From: Enteractinococcus helveticum
Lineage (GTDB): Bacteria > Actinomycetota > Actinomycetes > Actinomycetales > Micrococcaceae
Reading direction: 5' to 3'
DNA: 22,582 nt
Assembly (NCBI RefSeq): GCF_020742345.1
Contig: NZ_DYXC01000065.1
Location: forward strand, 1 to 22,582
This document shows, in pieces, positions 1 through 8,066 of the stretch (position 1 is the stretch's first letter; each line of letters starts with the position of its first letter). Made by a program: the position numbers and the translations under genes. Below the pieces are notes generated by a model that was not told the origin of the DNA, searched no databases, and saw only the letters and a program-made list of their open reading frames with translations.

Positions 1-218
1 CAATGGCCGTGCATACTGATGATGAGACAATCATTCGTCGTAACTTCTCAGTTCTGCGCCGCCTGCGGGACGACCTGCTGGAGCGTCGCCCCGAGCTCAT
101 CGGCGAGGGCGGCTTATCGATGGGGATGACCAATGACTATGAGATTGCCATCGAAGAAGGTGCAACAGTTGTACGGGTCGGAACGGCTATCTTCGGGGAA
201 CGCGATTATTCAAAATAG
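1..218 (+). CDS. YggS/PLPBP-family PLP homeostasis protein (3' end only)
   Basis: This is the C-terminal part of a YggS-family protein, a single-domain PLP-binding protein that buffers pyridoxal phosphate and affects amino-acid and keto-acid balance. The readable 71 residues carry the family's closing signature: LSMGMTNDYEIAIEEGAT, then VRVGTAIFGERDY. This segment forms the phosphate-binding end of the barrel. The Met at base 3 is internal, matching the 'GLMAV' position of the family, so the gene continues upstream of the window; the PLP-lysine region is not visible. The stop is TAG at 216-218. In many actinobacteria this gene sits in the cell-division cluster next to sepF. Here it is followed by a long DnaA-box-rich gap instead, which is unusual. 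Confidence 0.9.
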   Translation, partial: MAVHTDDETIIRRNFSVLRRLRDDLLERRPELIGEGGLSMGMTNDYEIAIEEGATVVRVGTAIFGERDYSK

Positions 219-1179
219 GAGACTTATCCACAAGCATTTCCACACGTGTGCACAAGTTACACACATGTAATTTGACGTTCTCCACGAGAGGCGCATCACA
301 CTTTGGGCTTGTGGGGAATGAATCATCCTCGACGAAAGTCGCGAGATTCCAATGACGGTGCAGTAGTTGCCGCCAAAAGTTCACTTGACTTTAGTGGCGC
401 AGTTCCCGTGGCACTGTCAACATGTGGCAAGCAAGCGATGGTGTTCACAACCACTCAAGGGGCTTTCCTGTAGCAGTTTGAGTCTCAGCGTTGTTTGTTT
501 TTGCTGCGTCAGTCTGCCTGGCAGTATGTGAGCTGAATTCAGTTTAATCGCGATCGGTCAACAATCGTGTTACAGGATTTTTACATCTCGTGAGTAATTT
601 TTTTCCGCTAGCTGGCTCGATTTCGTCGCGAAAATTGTTCCGATTTTCATGTGATTGATCAAACCACGAGCTACTTGCAATTTTAGAAATAACTCTATTT
701 TAAATCTGGGCTTTTGCGACATGCCGGAAATCATGCCGAAGCGTTGTGGAATGACATGAATGTAATTTACCCACAAGATGTGTATAACTTGTGGATAACT
801 TTTGTTGCAGGTGTGAAAAGAGTGAAATCCTCTTAAATTTTGAGTTGTCAAATCCCAAATAATAGGGGTAAAAAACTTTTTATCCACAGACTGTGAGCAC
901 TAAACGACCTAGTCAAAACGGGTTTTGTGGATACTGTTGATAAGTAGTCCACGGATAATCCACATCTTGTGCACAGCCTGTGCGAAGTAATACACAAGTT
1001 ATCCACAACAGTGGAGTTATCCCCAGTTGATACAGGAGAATCTGGGAGGTAACCTCATCCAGTACTAGCTCGTAACAGCCGATATTGGCATTAGGGCAAG
1101 AATGCGTGCATCGGCTGTTCACGAGCTTGAGTTGCAGCATTCTGCTGCCGGGGCAGGGGAGGGTACTTTCAACGCAACG
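219..1179. promoter_or_regulatory. DnaA-box-rich, AT-rich intergenic region (oriC-like or DnaA-titration locus)
   Basis: This long gap has no credible gene. It holds four exact DnaA boxes (TTATCCACA or its complement): 224-232 (+), 790-798 (-), 880-888 (+) and 999-1007 (+). One-mismatch versions lie at 767-775, 926-934 (-), 935-943 (-), 956-964, 967-975 (TTGTGCACA) and 1017-1025. The densest cluster, 767-1025, follows AT-rich stretches at about 541-720 and 830-880 that could serve as unwinding DNA. This is how bacterial origins look. However, actinobacterial oriC normally flanks dnaA, and neither dnaA nor dnaN is visible. It could be a true origin, a DnaA reservoir, or DnaA-controlled expression of dnaB. 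The box positions are read directly from the sequence; the function is inferred. Confidence 0.7.
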
Positions 1180-2553
1180 ATGGCACACTTTAACGCGATG
1201 GAAACTGTAAATGGTGTCTCAGCCAATCCCCGAACTCCGCCTCAAGATCTTGACGCGGAGCGTTCCGTACTAGGCGCAATGATGTTGTCGACCGATGCAA
1301 TTGCTGAAGTATCGGAGATTCTGCGTCCAAATGATTTTTATTCACCAGGTCATGAACTGATCTACACGGCAATTACCGACCTGTTTGCTTCTGGTGAGCC
1401 AGCGGATGCGATTACCGTGACGTCAATGTTGGATCGGCGTAAAGAATTGTCCCGAGCTGGGGGAGCCGCTGAGATCCACACCCTGGTGCAGGCAGTTCCT
1501 ACCGCAGCCAATGCGTCGTTCTATGCCGAAATTGTCGCAGAAAAAGCTATTTTGCGACGAATTGTCAATGTGGGCGCAAAAATCTCGCAGATGGGCTATA
1601 ACGCCGAAGGCGAGGTCGAAGACATCGTCAATGAGGCTCAAGCTGAGATCTATAAGGTGGGCGAGAATCGCACCGGTGACGATTATGTCTCCCTCGGAGA
1701 TATCCTGGCAGAAACGATTGACGAAATTGAAGCCGCCTCAACAGCAGGGGACGGCATTTCCGGAGTGCCAACGAACTTTGATGAATTCGATGAGCTAACC
1801 CAGGGCTTACACGGCGGTCAGATGATCGTCATCGCTGCCCGACCAGCCGTCGGTAAATCAACGCTTGGATTGGACTTTGCTCGTGCTGCGGCCGTGGGGC
1901 ACGGCATGACCTCGGCATTCTTCTCTTTGGAGATGGGCAAGACTGAGATTGCTATGCGCTTATTGTCGGCCGAAGCCACTATCTCACTGCAGGATTTACG
2001 CAAAGGTACCTTGGACGAAGGCCAGTGGCGCAAGATGGCGTTGACCCTGCAAAGACTCAACGAAGCCCCGTTTTTTATTGACGACTCCCCGAATATGTCG
2101 ATGATGGAAATCCGTGCTAAGTGTCGTCGTCTCAAACAACAGCACAACCTCAAATTAGTGGTGCTGGACTACCTGCAGCTGATGAGCTCAGGCAAACGTG
2201 TGGAATCCCGCCAGCAAGAAGTGGCCGAGTTCTCGCGTGCCCTGAAACTATTGGCCAAAGAACTTGAGGTACCTGTTATTGCCCTATCGCAGCTGAACCG
2301 TGGTTCCGAGCAGCGCACCGATAAGCGTCCTCAGGTTTCGGACTTGCGTGAATCTGGTTCGATTGAACAGGACGCTGACATGGTCATTTTGTTGCACCGT
2401 GAGGATATGTACGATAAGGAATCCCCGCGCGCTGGCGAAGCTGACCTGATCGTAGCAAAACACCGTAACGGTCCAACCAAAACCATCGAATTAGCTTTCC
2501 AAGGCCACTACTCGCGCTTTGCCAACATGGCACCATCCGACGGCGGCTTCTAA
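1180..2553 (+). CDS. dnaB: Replicative DNA helicase DnaB
   Basis: DnaB is the hexameric helicase that unwinds DNA ahead of the replication fork. The N-terminal primase-interacting domain begins with PPQDLDAERSVLGAMML, followed by a linker and the RecA-like motor. Walker A is ARPAVGKST (about residues 220-228), LVVLDYLQLMSS is the Walker B region, and the C-terminal part has SQLNRGSEQR, SDLRESGSIEQDADMV and KHRNGPT. The protein is full length and intact, with no intein. I chose ATG 1180 because the resulting 457 residues and the roughly 20-residue lead before PPQDLDAE fit related proteins. An in-frame ATG at 1102 would add 26 residues and has a weak AGGG upstream, so the start is uncertain. 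The usual actinobacterial neighbours rpsR and rplI are absent immediately upstream; the DnaA-box region is there instead. Confidence 0.96.
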   Translation: MAHFNAMETVNGVSANPRTPPQDLDAERSVLGAMMLSTDAIAEVSEILRPNDFYSPGHELIYTAITDLFASGEPADAITVTSMLDRRKELSRAGGAAEIHTLVQAVPTAANASFYAEIVAEKAILRRIVNVGAKISQMGYNAEGEVEDIVNEAQAEIYKVGENRTGDDYVSLGDILAETIDEIEAASTAGDGISGVPTNFDEFDELTQGLHGGQMIVIAARPAVGKSTLGLDFARAAAVGHGMTSAFFSLEMGKTEIAMRLLSAEATISLQDLRKGTLDEGQWRKMALTLQRLNEAPFFIDDSPNMSMMEIRAKCRRLKQQHNLKLVVLDYLQLMSSGKRVESRQQEVAEFSRALKLLAKELEVPVIALSQLNRGSEQRTDKRPQVSDLRESGSIEQDADMVILLHREDMYDKESPRAGEADLIVAKHRNGPTKTIELAFQGHYSRFANMAPSDGGF

Positions 2554-2574
2554 CAGTACACCGGTGGAATTTGG

Positions 2575-2586
2575 CATACTGAGGGC
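2575..2586 (+). promoter_or_regulatory. Likely -10 element of a leaderless promoter for the aminotransferase
   Basis: The hexamer CATACT (2575-2580) is followed by exactly six bases and then the ATG at 2587. There is no usable Shine-Dalgarno sequence, because GAGGG lies too close to the start. The same hexamer-N6-ATG arrangement occurs before the genes at 11333 and 20040. No clear -35 box is seen. The leaderless reading is an inference from spacing. Confidence 0.45.
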
Positions 2587-3786
2587 ATGGCAGCTTCACA
2601 GTTCTCCCCAAGTCGTCGTTCCGCAGTCGCGCGTTTTCAAGTCATGGACATCGTCAGTGACGTCGATGCTATGAAAGCTCAAGGTATCGACGTCATTTCG
2701 CTGGGCGCCGGCGAACCCAGCGGGGGAGCGCCCGCTGCCGTCAACCGGGAGGCCGCCCGGTTACATAATTTGGAGTCCCCGGTGTTCAACTACACCCCCT
2801 CACTGGGGATTAACAACCTCCGTCAGGCCATAGCCGACCACTACCGTCGCTGGTACGACCTCGACATCTGCTACGAGTCCGTGGCCGTAACCACGGGATC
2901 CTCCGGAGCTTTCGTAGCCAGTTTTATCGCGGCGTTCGACGTCGGCGACCGGGTCGGTCTGGCTCGTCCCGGATACCCGGCCTACCGGAACATCCTGCGT
3001 GCGCTCGACGTTGACGTCGTTGATCTGCCCGCCGGTGTGGAGACCAACTTTCGATTCAATGTGGACCACCTTGCAACATTCCACGCCGAACAACCGCTTG
3101 ACGGGCTGATCCTGGCTTCGCCCAATAACCCCACCGGGACCATGGTGAACCGTGAAGATATGCGCCAGTTAGCCGTCTGGTGTGCGGACAATGGGGTGCG
3201 CCTGGTATCGGACGAGATCTACCATGGCATTACCTACGGCGATGATCGGGGTACCTCGGCCTGGGAGTTTGATCGCAATGCGATCGTTATATCCTCGTTT
3301 TCCAAATACTGGGGCATGCCCGGCTGGCGACTCGGTTGGATGCTCATGCCCCAAGATCTGGCACCGGCCGTGTCAGGACTCTCCGGCTCAATTTCGCTGT
3401 GCCCGCCTGCCGCCGGACAGTACGCTGCGATCCAAGCATTCAGTGCTGAAGCTTATGCCGAATCGGATGCCGAAGTCGCAGAATTTGCTCGTACCCGCCA
3501 GCTGGTCTTAGACAACGTGCACCGACTGGGGTGGCGCAATGCCGCACCAGCCGACGGGGCGTTCTATTACTACGCCCAACCCTCAAAGAAGGCTCTGGCT
3601 TGCTATGGCAACTCCGTGGCCTATGCTGCTGCCGTGTTGGAACACGCTCACGTCGCCCTGGTGCCGGGCGTAGATTTTGACGGCGTCGACGGCAGCCAAT
3701 ACGTTCGCATCTCGTTTGCTGCCGGCTACGACAATGTGGCGCGCGCCATCGAACGGCTCGTCGACTTTGAAGAATCGATGCAATAA
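2587..3786 (+). CDS. Class I/II pyridoxal-phosphate aminotransferase
   Basis: This is a fold-type I PLP enzyme that moves an amino group between an amino acid and a 2-oxo acid. It is 399 residues long, normal for the aspartate aminotransferase superfamily. Expected residues are all present: the ASPNNPTG turn with the PLP-contacting Asn (N180/N181), SDEIYHG with D209 and Y212, the Schiff-base lysine K240 in SSFSKYWGMPGWRLGW, and R374 in YVRISFA, which binds the substrate carboxylate. The glycine- and proline-rich GAGEPSGGAP near residue 40 matches the N-terminal substrate-contact region. The true substrate cannot be told from sequence. It follows dnaB by 33 bases but seems to have its own leaderless promoter. 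No neighbouring gene points to a pathway. Confidence 0.92.
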   Translation: MAASQFSPSRRSAVARFQVMDIVSDVDAMKAQGIDVISLGAGEPSGGAPAAVNREAARLHNLESPVFNYTPSLGINNLRQAIADHYRRWYDLDICYESVAVTTGSSGAFVASFIAAFDVGDRVGLARPGYPAYRNILRALDVDVVDLPAGVETNFRFNVDHLATFHAEQPLDGLILASPNNPTGTMVNREDMRQLAVWCADNGVRLVSDEIYHGITYGDDRGTSAWEFDRNAIVISSFSKYWGMPGWRLGWMLMPQDLAPAVSGLSGSISLCPPAAGQYAAIQAFSAEAYAESDAEVAEFARTRQLVLDNVHRLGWRNAAPADGAFYYYAQPSKKALACYGNSVAYAAAVLEHAHVALVPGVDFDGVDGSQYVRISFAAGYDNVARAIERLVDFEESMQ

Positions 3787-3908
3787 AGGTCAAACGATAA
3801 CTGACAGTTGACTCAAAGTTCACCGAAATCGGGTGACATTTCAAATAATAGCTACTAGCGTTGTAAACGTACTTTTCCCAGATGAACAGATGAACAGAGG
3901 TGGAACCG
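3787..3908 (+). promoter_or_regulatory. Upstream region of the CsbD gene with inverted repeat and tandem octamer
   Basis: TCACC (3820-3824) and GGTGA (3832-3836) form a small inverted repeat with a 7-base gap, and AT-rich AATAAT follows at 3844-3849. An 8-base tandem repeat, GATGAACA twice (3881-3896), lies directly against the ribosome-binding AGAGG. A stress-sigma promoter is plausible for this family, but I cannot point to clear -35 and -10 boxes. Confidence 0.35.
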
Positions 3909-4127
3909 ATGGGTTTCGATGAAAAAGCTGATTCCATGAAGGATAAAGTCACTGGCAAAATCAAAGAAGGCCTTGGCAAGGTAACCGGTGATTCGCAGAC
4001 CGAAGCCGAAGGCAAAGGACAACAGGCTCAGGGCAAAGTGAAAGAAGGCGCTGAAAAAGCTAAAGACGCTGCCCGTGATGTCGCCGATAAAGCCAAGGGC
4101 TTTACCGAAGGATACAAAAAAGACTAA
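3909..4127 (+). CDS. CsbD family stress-response protein
   Basis: This small, highly charged protein of 72 residues is from the CsbD family. Members are induced by general stress in many bacteria, but their molecular role is not established. The sequence shows the family core, KADSMKDKVTGKIKEG then GKVTGDSQTEAEGKGQQA, followed by a Lys/Glu/Ala-rich amphipathic helical tail ending in GYKKD. There is no signal peptide, membrane segment or cysteine, so it should be cytosolic. The start is ATG 3909, with AGAGGTGG about seven bases upstream; a GTG at 3900 would add only MEP and sits inside the ribosome-binding site. The gene stands alone: it has its own upstream region and a strong terminator directly after it. 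Confidence 0.9.
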   Translation: MGFDEKADSMKDKVTGKIKEGLGKVTGDSQTEAEGKGQQAQGKVKEGAEKAKDAARDVADKAKGFTEGYKKD

Positions 4128-4144
4128 CACCCTACATTTCGTTC

Positions 4145-4190
4145 AAGAACCCGGAACGGCTCCGCTCCAGCGCAGACGTGCCGGGTTCTT
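4145..4190 (+). terminator. Intrinsic terminator after the CsbD gene
   Basis: A perfect 10-base inverted repeat, AAGAACCCGG (4145-4154) and CCGGGTTCTT (4181-4190), has a 26-base loop that can form extra pairing (GGCTCCGCTCC). It begins 18 bases after the CsbD stop codon. The T-run is short (TTCTTTG), so it may work in both directions. Confidence 0.75.
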
Positions 4191-4252
4191 TGCTGGGCAC
4201 CTCGGCTAGGCTGGGTGTGCATCTACCGGTTTGTGAAACGTACAGGAGCACC

Positions 4253-4816
4253 ATGGTTGATATCAAAGAACTCGCCCGCATCGGGAACGACCAATTCGCC
4301 CGCCTTGAAGAAGTTCCCGATTTTACTGTCACCTCCAACACCGTAAACCATGGCCAACAATGGCCCACCGCCCAATACTCGGGGCTGATGGGGGTTCCCG
4401 GAGGCCAAGACATTTCCCCGCACCTGGCCTGGGCCGGTGCACCAGAGGGCACCAAATCCTACGCCGTCACGATTTTTGACCCCGAAGCCCCAACCGGTTC
4501 CGGCTTCTGGCACTGGTCGGTGGGTAATATCCCGGCCGACGTGACCGAATTGGCTGAAAACGCTGGTACCCCCGATGGCTCTGGCCTACCCGCCGGCGCC
4601 TTCCAGCTCAAACACGACGGCGGTAGCCGCGGCTTCATCGGTGCCGCCCCTCCCGCAGGCCACGGCGCGCACCGTTACATCATCACCGTCCACGCGCTCA
4701 GCGTCGAACACCTCGACATCCCCGAAGATGCCTCCAACGCATTCTTTGGTTTCAACCGTTTTGGTAACACGATCGGTCGAGCCAGCCTGACCGTTTACGG
4801 CATCATCGAAGACTAA
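4253..4816 (+). CDS. YbhB/YbcL family Raf-kinase-inhibitor-like (PEBP) protein
   Basis: This is a cytosolic PEBP-fold protein of 187 residues, typical of bacterial YbhB/YbcL proteins, whose physiological ligand is unknown. The anion-binding pocket signature is clear: D76-P-E-A-P-T-G-S-G-F-W-H-W88, preceded by SPHLAWAGAPEGTKSYAV and followed by GAAPPAGHGAHRYIITVHAL, which carries the conserved PPxGHGxHRY segment. No signal peptide is present. The start ATG 4253 has AGGAG six bases upstream; longer in-frame reading runs back into the terminator hairpin and is rejected. It lies 37 bases before the MenG-type methyltransferase on the same strand and may be co-transcribed with it, but no functional link is evident. 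Confidence 0.94.
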   Translation: MVDIKELARIGNDQFARLEEVPDFTVTSNTVNHGQQWPTAQYSGLMGVPGGQDISPHLAWAGAPEGTKSYAVTIFDPEAPTGSGFWHWSVGNIPADVTELAENAGTPDGSGLPAGAFQLKHDGGSRGFIGAAPPAGHGAHRYIITVHALSVEHLDIPEDASNAFFGFNRFGNTIGRASLTVYGIIED

Positions 4817-4853
4817 AGCTGCCGCGACACCGTGGGTGTTAGGCTTAGGAATT

Positions 4854-5570
4854 GTGACCACACATCCAGTAGCCGTAGACGCCCACGGTGCCACCGTGGC
4901 CGATATGTTCGACAATATCGCCGACCGTTATGACCTCATGAACCTGGTCATGACCTGGGGCCAAGAACCCCGCTTCATCCGCGATACCATTGACGCCGTC
5001 AAACTCGGTCCGACCCCCAAAGTCCTAGATATCGCCACCGGTACCGGCGATTTGGCATTGCAAGCTGCCAATCAACGCTACGGGGCCGAAGTTCATGGAC
5101 TCGACATCTCCCCCGAGATGCTAGAAGTCGCGCGCGCACGCCCCGGGGGCAAAAATATTCACTGGCGCCCCGGCGACGCCATGGACCTGCCCTATGCAGA
5201 CACCACATTCGACGCCGTAACCCACGGGTATCTGCTACGTAACGTCACCGACATCCCCACAACCCTTGCAGAACAATTCCGGGTGCTCAAACCCGGTGGC
5301 ATGATGGCCTGCCTGGAGATGTCCCCGGCCCCGCGCAACGTCGTCAAACCATTTTCCACCGCATACATCAAATATGTGGTGCCGCGCCTGGCCAACGCCA
5401 TCACCCAAAACCCCGACGCCTACGAGTACCTATCGCGCACCTCACGCGCCTTCCATACCGCCGACCGCATCGAAGCCATGATGCAAGAAGCCGGCTTCGT
5501 GGCCACCGGATACCGAACCTACATGTTCGGCACCATGGCCATTCACTGGGCACAAAAACCCGCCGACTAA
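4854..5570 (+). CDS. menG: MenG/UbiE-type demethylmenaquinone methyltransferase
   Basis: This is a class I SAM-dependent methyltransferase of the UbiE/MenG family, which methylates demethylmenaquinone in the last step of menaquinone synthesis. It starts with the family hallmark VADMFDNIADRYDLMN. The SAM-binding glycine motif is DIATGTGDLAL (D59-), then GLDISPEMLEVAR, GDAMDLPYADTTFDAV and LLRNVTD (consensus GLRNVTD). The C-terminus, YMFGTMAIHWAQKP, resembles the family's usual end. With GTG 4854 as start, preceded by TTAGGA, it is 238 residues; a GTG at 4836 would add six. It is not beside other men genes, and LLRN in place of GLRN is a small departure, so a related methyl acceptor remains possible. 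Menaquinone would be the likely electron acceptor for the ETF operon further along. Confidence 0.82.
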   Translation: MTTHPVAVDAHGATVADMFDNIADRYDLMNLVMTWGQEPRFIRDTIDAVKLGPTPKVLDIATGTGDLALQAANQRYGAEVHGLDISPEMLEVARARPGGKNIHWRPGDAMDLPYADTTFDAVTHGYLLRNVTDIPTTLAEQFRVLKPGGMMACLEMSPAPRNVVKPFSTAYIKYVVPRLANAITQNPDAYEYLSRTSRAFHTADRIEAMMQEAGFVATGYRTYMFGTMAIHWAQKPAD

Positions 5571-5589
5571 CGGATCAGGCCCCAGCAGC

Positions 5590-6150
5590 ATGACACGCTA
5601 TTTCATCGGACTCATGCTCCCGCCGCCCATTCAGGCGCATCTCACCAAACTCGTCACCACCATCCAAGCCGCACTACCAACACAACACCCGGTGAAGGTC
5701 TCCTGGAATCAGCCGGCCGACCTGCATTGCACGTTGCTATTTATTGGACCTTCCGACCACGAACACCACCTGATCACCTCACTGACCGACATCGCCGCCC
5801 AGCTCCCGGTGCCCACGCTGACACTTGCAGGCGCCACCCACTGGTTAGGCCGAAACAGCCTCGCGGTGCCCGTGGACGGCGCGGAAACGCTGGGGACGGC
5901 GTTCATTGAACGCCTGGGCCAGCTCTCCTCTGACCGCCGGGCTGGTCGACGACCATTCCACGGCCACGTGACCATCGGCCGGGTGTATCCCATACCGGAC
6001 CCGGCCGAGGATACTTTTACCCAGCACACGGTAGAACCGGCCACCTGGCAGGCCACGCACGTCCAGCTTGTGCGCAGTGCCCAAACCACCAGCGGACCAC
6101 GCTACCGCGTCGTCGCACATGCGCCGTTGGCTGGATCTCCGGGCGTTTAA
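5590..6150 (+). CDS. thpR: RNA 2',3'-cyclic phosphodiesterase ThpR (2H family)
   Basis: This is a 2H-family enzyme that opens 2',3'-cyclic phosphate ends of RNA; it was formerly called 2'-5' RNA ligase. The two catalytic HxT motifs are present: H46-C-T-L in the first half and H126-V-T-I within FHGHVTIG in the second. The 186 residues match the family length. The opening RYFIGLMLPPPIQ is also typical. It begins 19 bases after the methyltransferase stop, with only a weak AGG upstream, so translation may depend on the preceding gene. No RNA ligase partner or other RNA-repair gene is seen nearby. Confidence 0.9.
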   Translation: MTRYFIGLMLPPPIQAHLTKLVTTIQAALPTQHPVKVSWNQPADLHCTLLFIGPSDHEHHLITSLTDIAAQLPVPTLTLAGATHWLGRNSLAVPVDGAETLGTAFIERLGQLSSDRRAGRRPFHGHVTIGRVYPIPDPAEDTFTQHTVEPATWQATHVQLVRSAQTTSGPRYRVVAHAPLAGSPGV

Positions 6151-6245
6151 CGGGTTCTTCTTCCACTTCTGCCAGCGGATTCTCAGGGCACATCAATAAC
6201 GTGACATAAACAACACCGAATATCCATGAGGATGTTAGATCATTT

Positions 6246-8027
6246 ATGTTGACTGCCATTGCAGGAGAAGTTGCATTCAAAACAACCCGAGCAGCACAAC
6301 AACCAGTGTCCGCCATGCTCAAACACCTGGCCAAGACCTCGGCCCACGAACCCACCGTCAGACACCAAGGATGGCTGACCTTCGGACAAGTGCGTCTGGA
6401 CGACGACGCCGACGACACTGCCCCGGAACCAATCATTGATACCGCAGGAGAACTGGCCGTGCTACTTGACGGGCGGCTATTCAATCGCGAAGAACTCCAC
6501 GCTCAACTCGCCCAACACTACCGTTTTCGCACCGGCTCACACACCGAAGTGGTCCTGGCAGCCTATCGTCACTGGGGCCAAGAGTTTGTCACCCGCTTGC
6601 ACGGAAACTTTGCCATCGTCGTGGCAGATGCACAACGAAACCGGCTGCTCCTGTGCCGCGATCGATTGGGCATCAAACCGCTCTATCTAGCCGAACTCGA
6701 CGGCCGACTGCGTTTCGCCTCAACGCTACCCGCCCTTATTGCCAGCGGTGGTATTGATACATCGTTGGACAAAGTCGGGCTGCACCACTACATGAGTTGG
6801 CATTCCATTGTGCCAGCGCCCCGCACCTTGCTGGCCGGGATCACTAAGTTGCCCCCGGCCACGATGCGCATTATCGAAGCCGATGGTCGATCCCACGATC
6901 GAGTGTATTGGCAACCCGATTACGCTCGCGATACAGCCCGCCAGGACTGGAACGCCAGCCAGTGGCAAGAGGCAGTCCAGCAACAATTAGCGGCCGCCGT
7001 CCAACGGGGCATCGTCTCCAAGGAGCGGATGGGCGTCCTGTTATCCGGCGGCCTGGACTCAAGTCTGCTCGTGGCGCTCATGGCGGAGGCGGGTGTCAAA
7101 GATATTGCCACCTACAGTGTTGGTTTCGAGTCCGTGGGCTCCCACACCGGCAACGAATTTGAATACTCCGATCGGGTGGCTCAAGAATTTGGCACCGATC
7201 ATCACACGCTGCAGTTGCGTACCGAGGACCTTTACGCCGCGGTGGACGATGCGATCACCGCAATGCCCGAGCCGATGGCCAGTCACGACGTCGTCGCGTT
7301 CTATTTGCACTCGCTGTCGGTCGCGGAGTGCTCCAGTGTGGTGCAGTGCGGCCAGGGTGCCGACGAGATTTTCGCTGGATATACCTACCACCGCCAGGCT
7401 GAGGGCATCTCGCGCGAGGCCGCCCTCGAACCATTCCTGGCGGCGTTCGAAGATCGCAACCACCAGGATCTAGCAGCGGTGCTGGCCAAGGAGTGGATGA
7501 TCGAAACCAATGTCAGCCGGGAGCTGTTGGAAGACTATGTGAACGCACCAGGGGCAGAAACCGCTGTGGACGCCGTCTTGAGGCTTGAAACTCAGCTGAT
7601 TCTGGCCGATGATCCTGTCAAACGGGTCAGCAGCATGTCGATGCCCGCCGGACTTGAATCGGTTTTACCGTTTCTGGACCATGAGTTCGTAGAATTCGTG
7701 GTGACCTGCCCGCCAGAGCTACGAACCGCGCAAAACGGGAAAGGCATTTTGAAAAACATTGGACGCGAACTGCTTCCGATACAGGTTGTAGATCGCCCAA
7801 AGGGCTACTTCCCGGTGCCAGCGCTCCAACATCTCCAAGATCCCATGCTTTCTCGGGTTACTGAGGCACTTCAGGCACCCGAAGCACGCGAACGCGGCCT
7901 GTTTCGGGATGACTTTGTCGACGAGCTGTTAGCTCATCCCAATGATCACTATGTTCCCACCGGAGGGAATGTGCTGTGGCAAGTCGGGCTGCTGGAAATG
8001 TGGCTACAACAGCACGGCGTTGGATAA
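6246..8027 (+). CDS. Asparagine-synthetase-family amidotransferase (AsnO-like) with a degenerate glutaminase domain
   Basis: This 593-residue protein has the AsnB layout: an N-terminal Ntn-hydrolase glutaminase domain and a C-terminal ATP-pyrophosphatase synthetase domain. The synthetase part is intact, with the PP-loop SGGLDSS at 267-273, GQGADEIFAGY at 369-379, and LPFLDHEFVEF. It most resembles the AsnO-type amidotransferase of N-acetylglutaminylglutamine amide synthesis. The glutaminase part has lost its chemistry. The protein begins MLTAIAGE instead of MCGIAGE, so the nucleophile Cys2 is absent. The NGE motif is DGR (75-77), the conserved Asp near position 98 is His99, and no RGPD motif is found. 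No upstream in-frame start restores a Cys; TAA lies at 6207. It probably uses free ammonia or another amine. No good ribosome-binding site is seen. The GCS2 ligase follows 39 bases later. Confidence 0.9.
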   Translation: MLTAIAGEVAFKTTRAAQQPVSAMLKHLAKTSAHEPTVRHQGWLTFGQVRLDDDADDTAPEPIIDTAGELAVLLDGRLFNREELHAQLAQHYRFRTGSHTEVVLAAYRHWGQEFVTRLHGNFAIVVADAQRNRLLLCRDRLGIKPLYLAELDGRLRFASTLPALIASGGIDTSLDKVGLHHYMSWHSIVPAPRTLLAGITKLPPATMRIIEADGRSHDRVYWQPDYARDTARQDWNASQWQEAVQQQLAAAVQRGIVSKERMGVLLSGGLDSSLLVALMAEAGVKDIATYSVGFESVGSHTGNEFEYSDRVAQEFGTDHHTLQLRTEDLYAAVDDAITAMPEPMASHDVVAFYLHSLSVAECSSVVQCGQGADEIFAGYTYHRQAEGISREAALEPFLAAFEDRNHQDLAAVLAKEWMIETNVSRELLEDYVNAPGAETAVDAVLRLETQLILADDPVKRVSSMSMPAGLESVLPFLDHEFVEFVVTCPPELRTAQNGKGILKNIGRELLPIQVVDRPKGYFPVPALQHLQDPMLSRVTEALQAPEARERGLFRDDFVDELLAHPNDHYVPTGGNVLWQVGLLEMWLQQHGVG

Positions 8028-8066
8028 CCAACCTCAGACACTTTTGGCTCAGCAAAGGATGTGATG

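Noticed and set aside
570..887. Minus-strand reading frame of 105 codons inside the DnaA-box region
   Set aside because: It has no recognisable family or ribosome-binding site, an odd composition, and it covers exact DnaA boxes. It looks like a chance open frame in AT-rich DNA.
3808..3849. TTGACT at 3808 as a -35 box for the CsbD gene
   Set aside because: No -10-like hexamer lies 16-18 bases downstream.
3440..4130. Minus-strand frames opposite the aminotransferase end and the CsbD gene
   Set aside because: They are antisense to clear genes. The hydrophobic look of 3855-4130 comes from the Lys/Glu-rich CsbD codons read backwards.
6246..6290. Frameshift or wrong start as the reason for the missing Cys2 in the amidotransferase
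   Set aside because: The IAGE motif directly follows in frame, TAA at 6207 blocks a longer start, no simple one-base change restores MCG, and other glutaminase residues are lost too.
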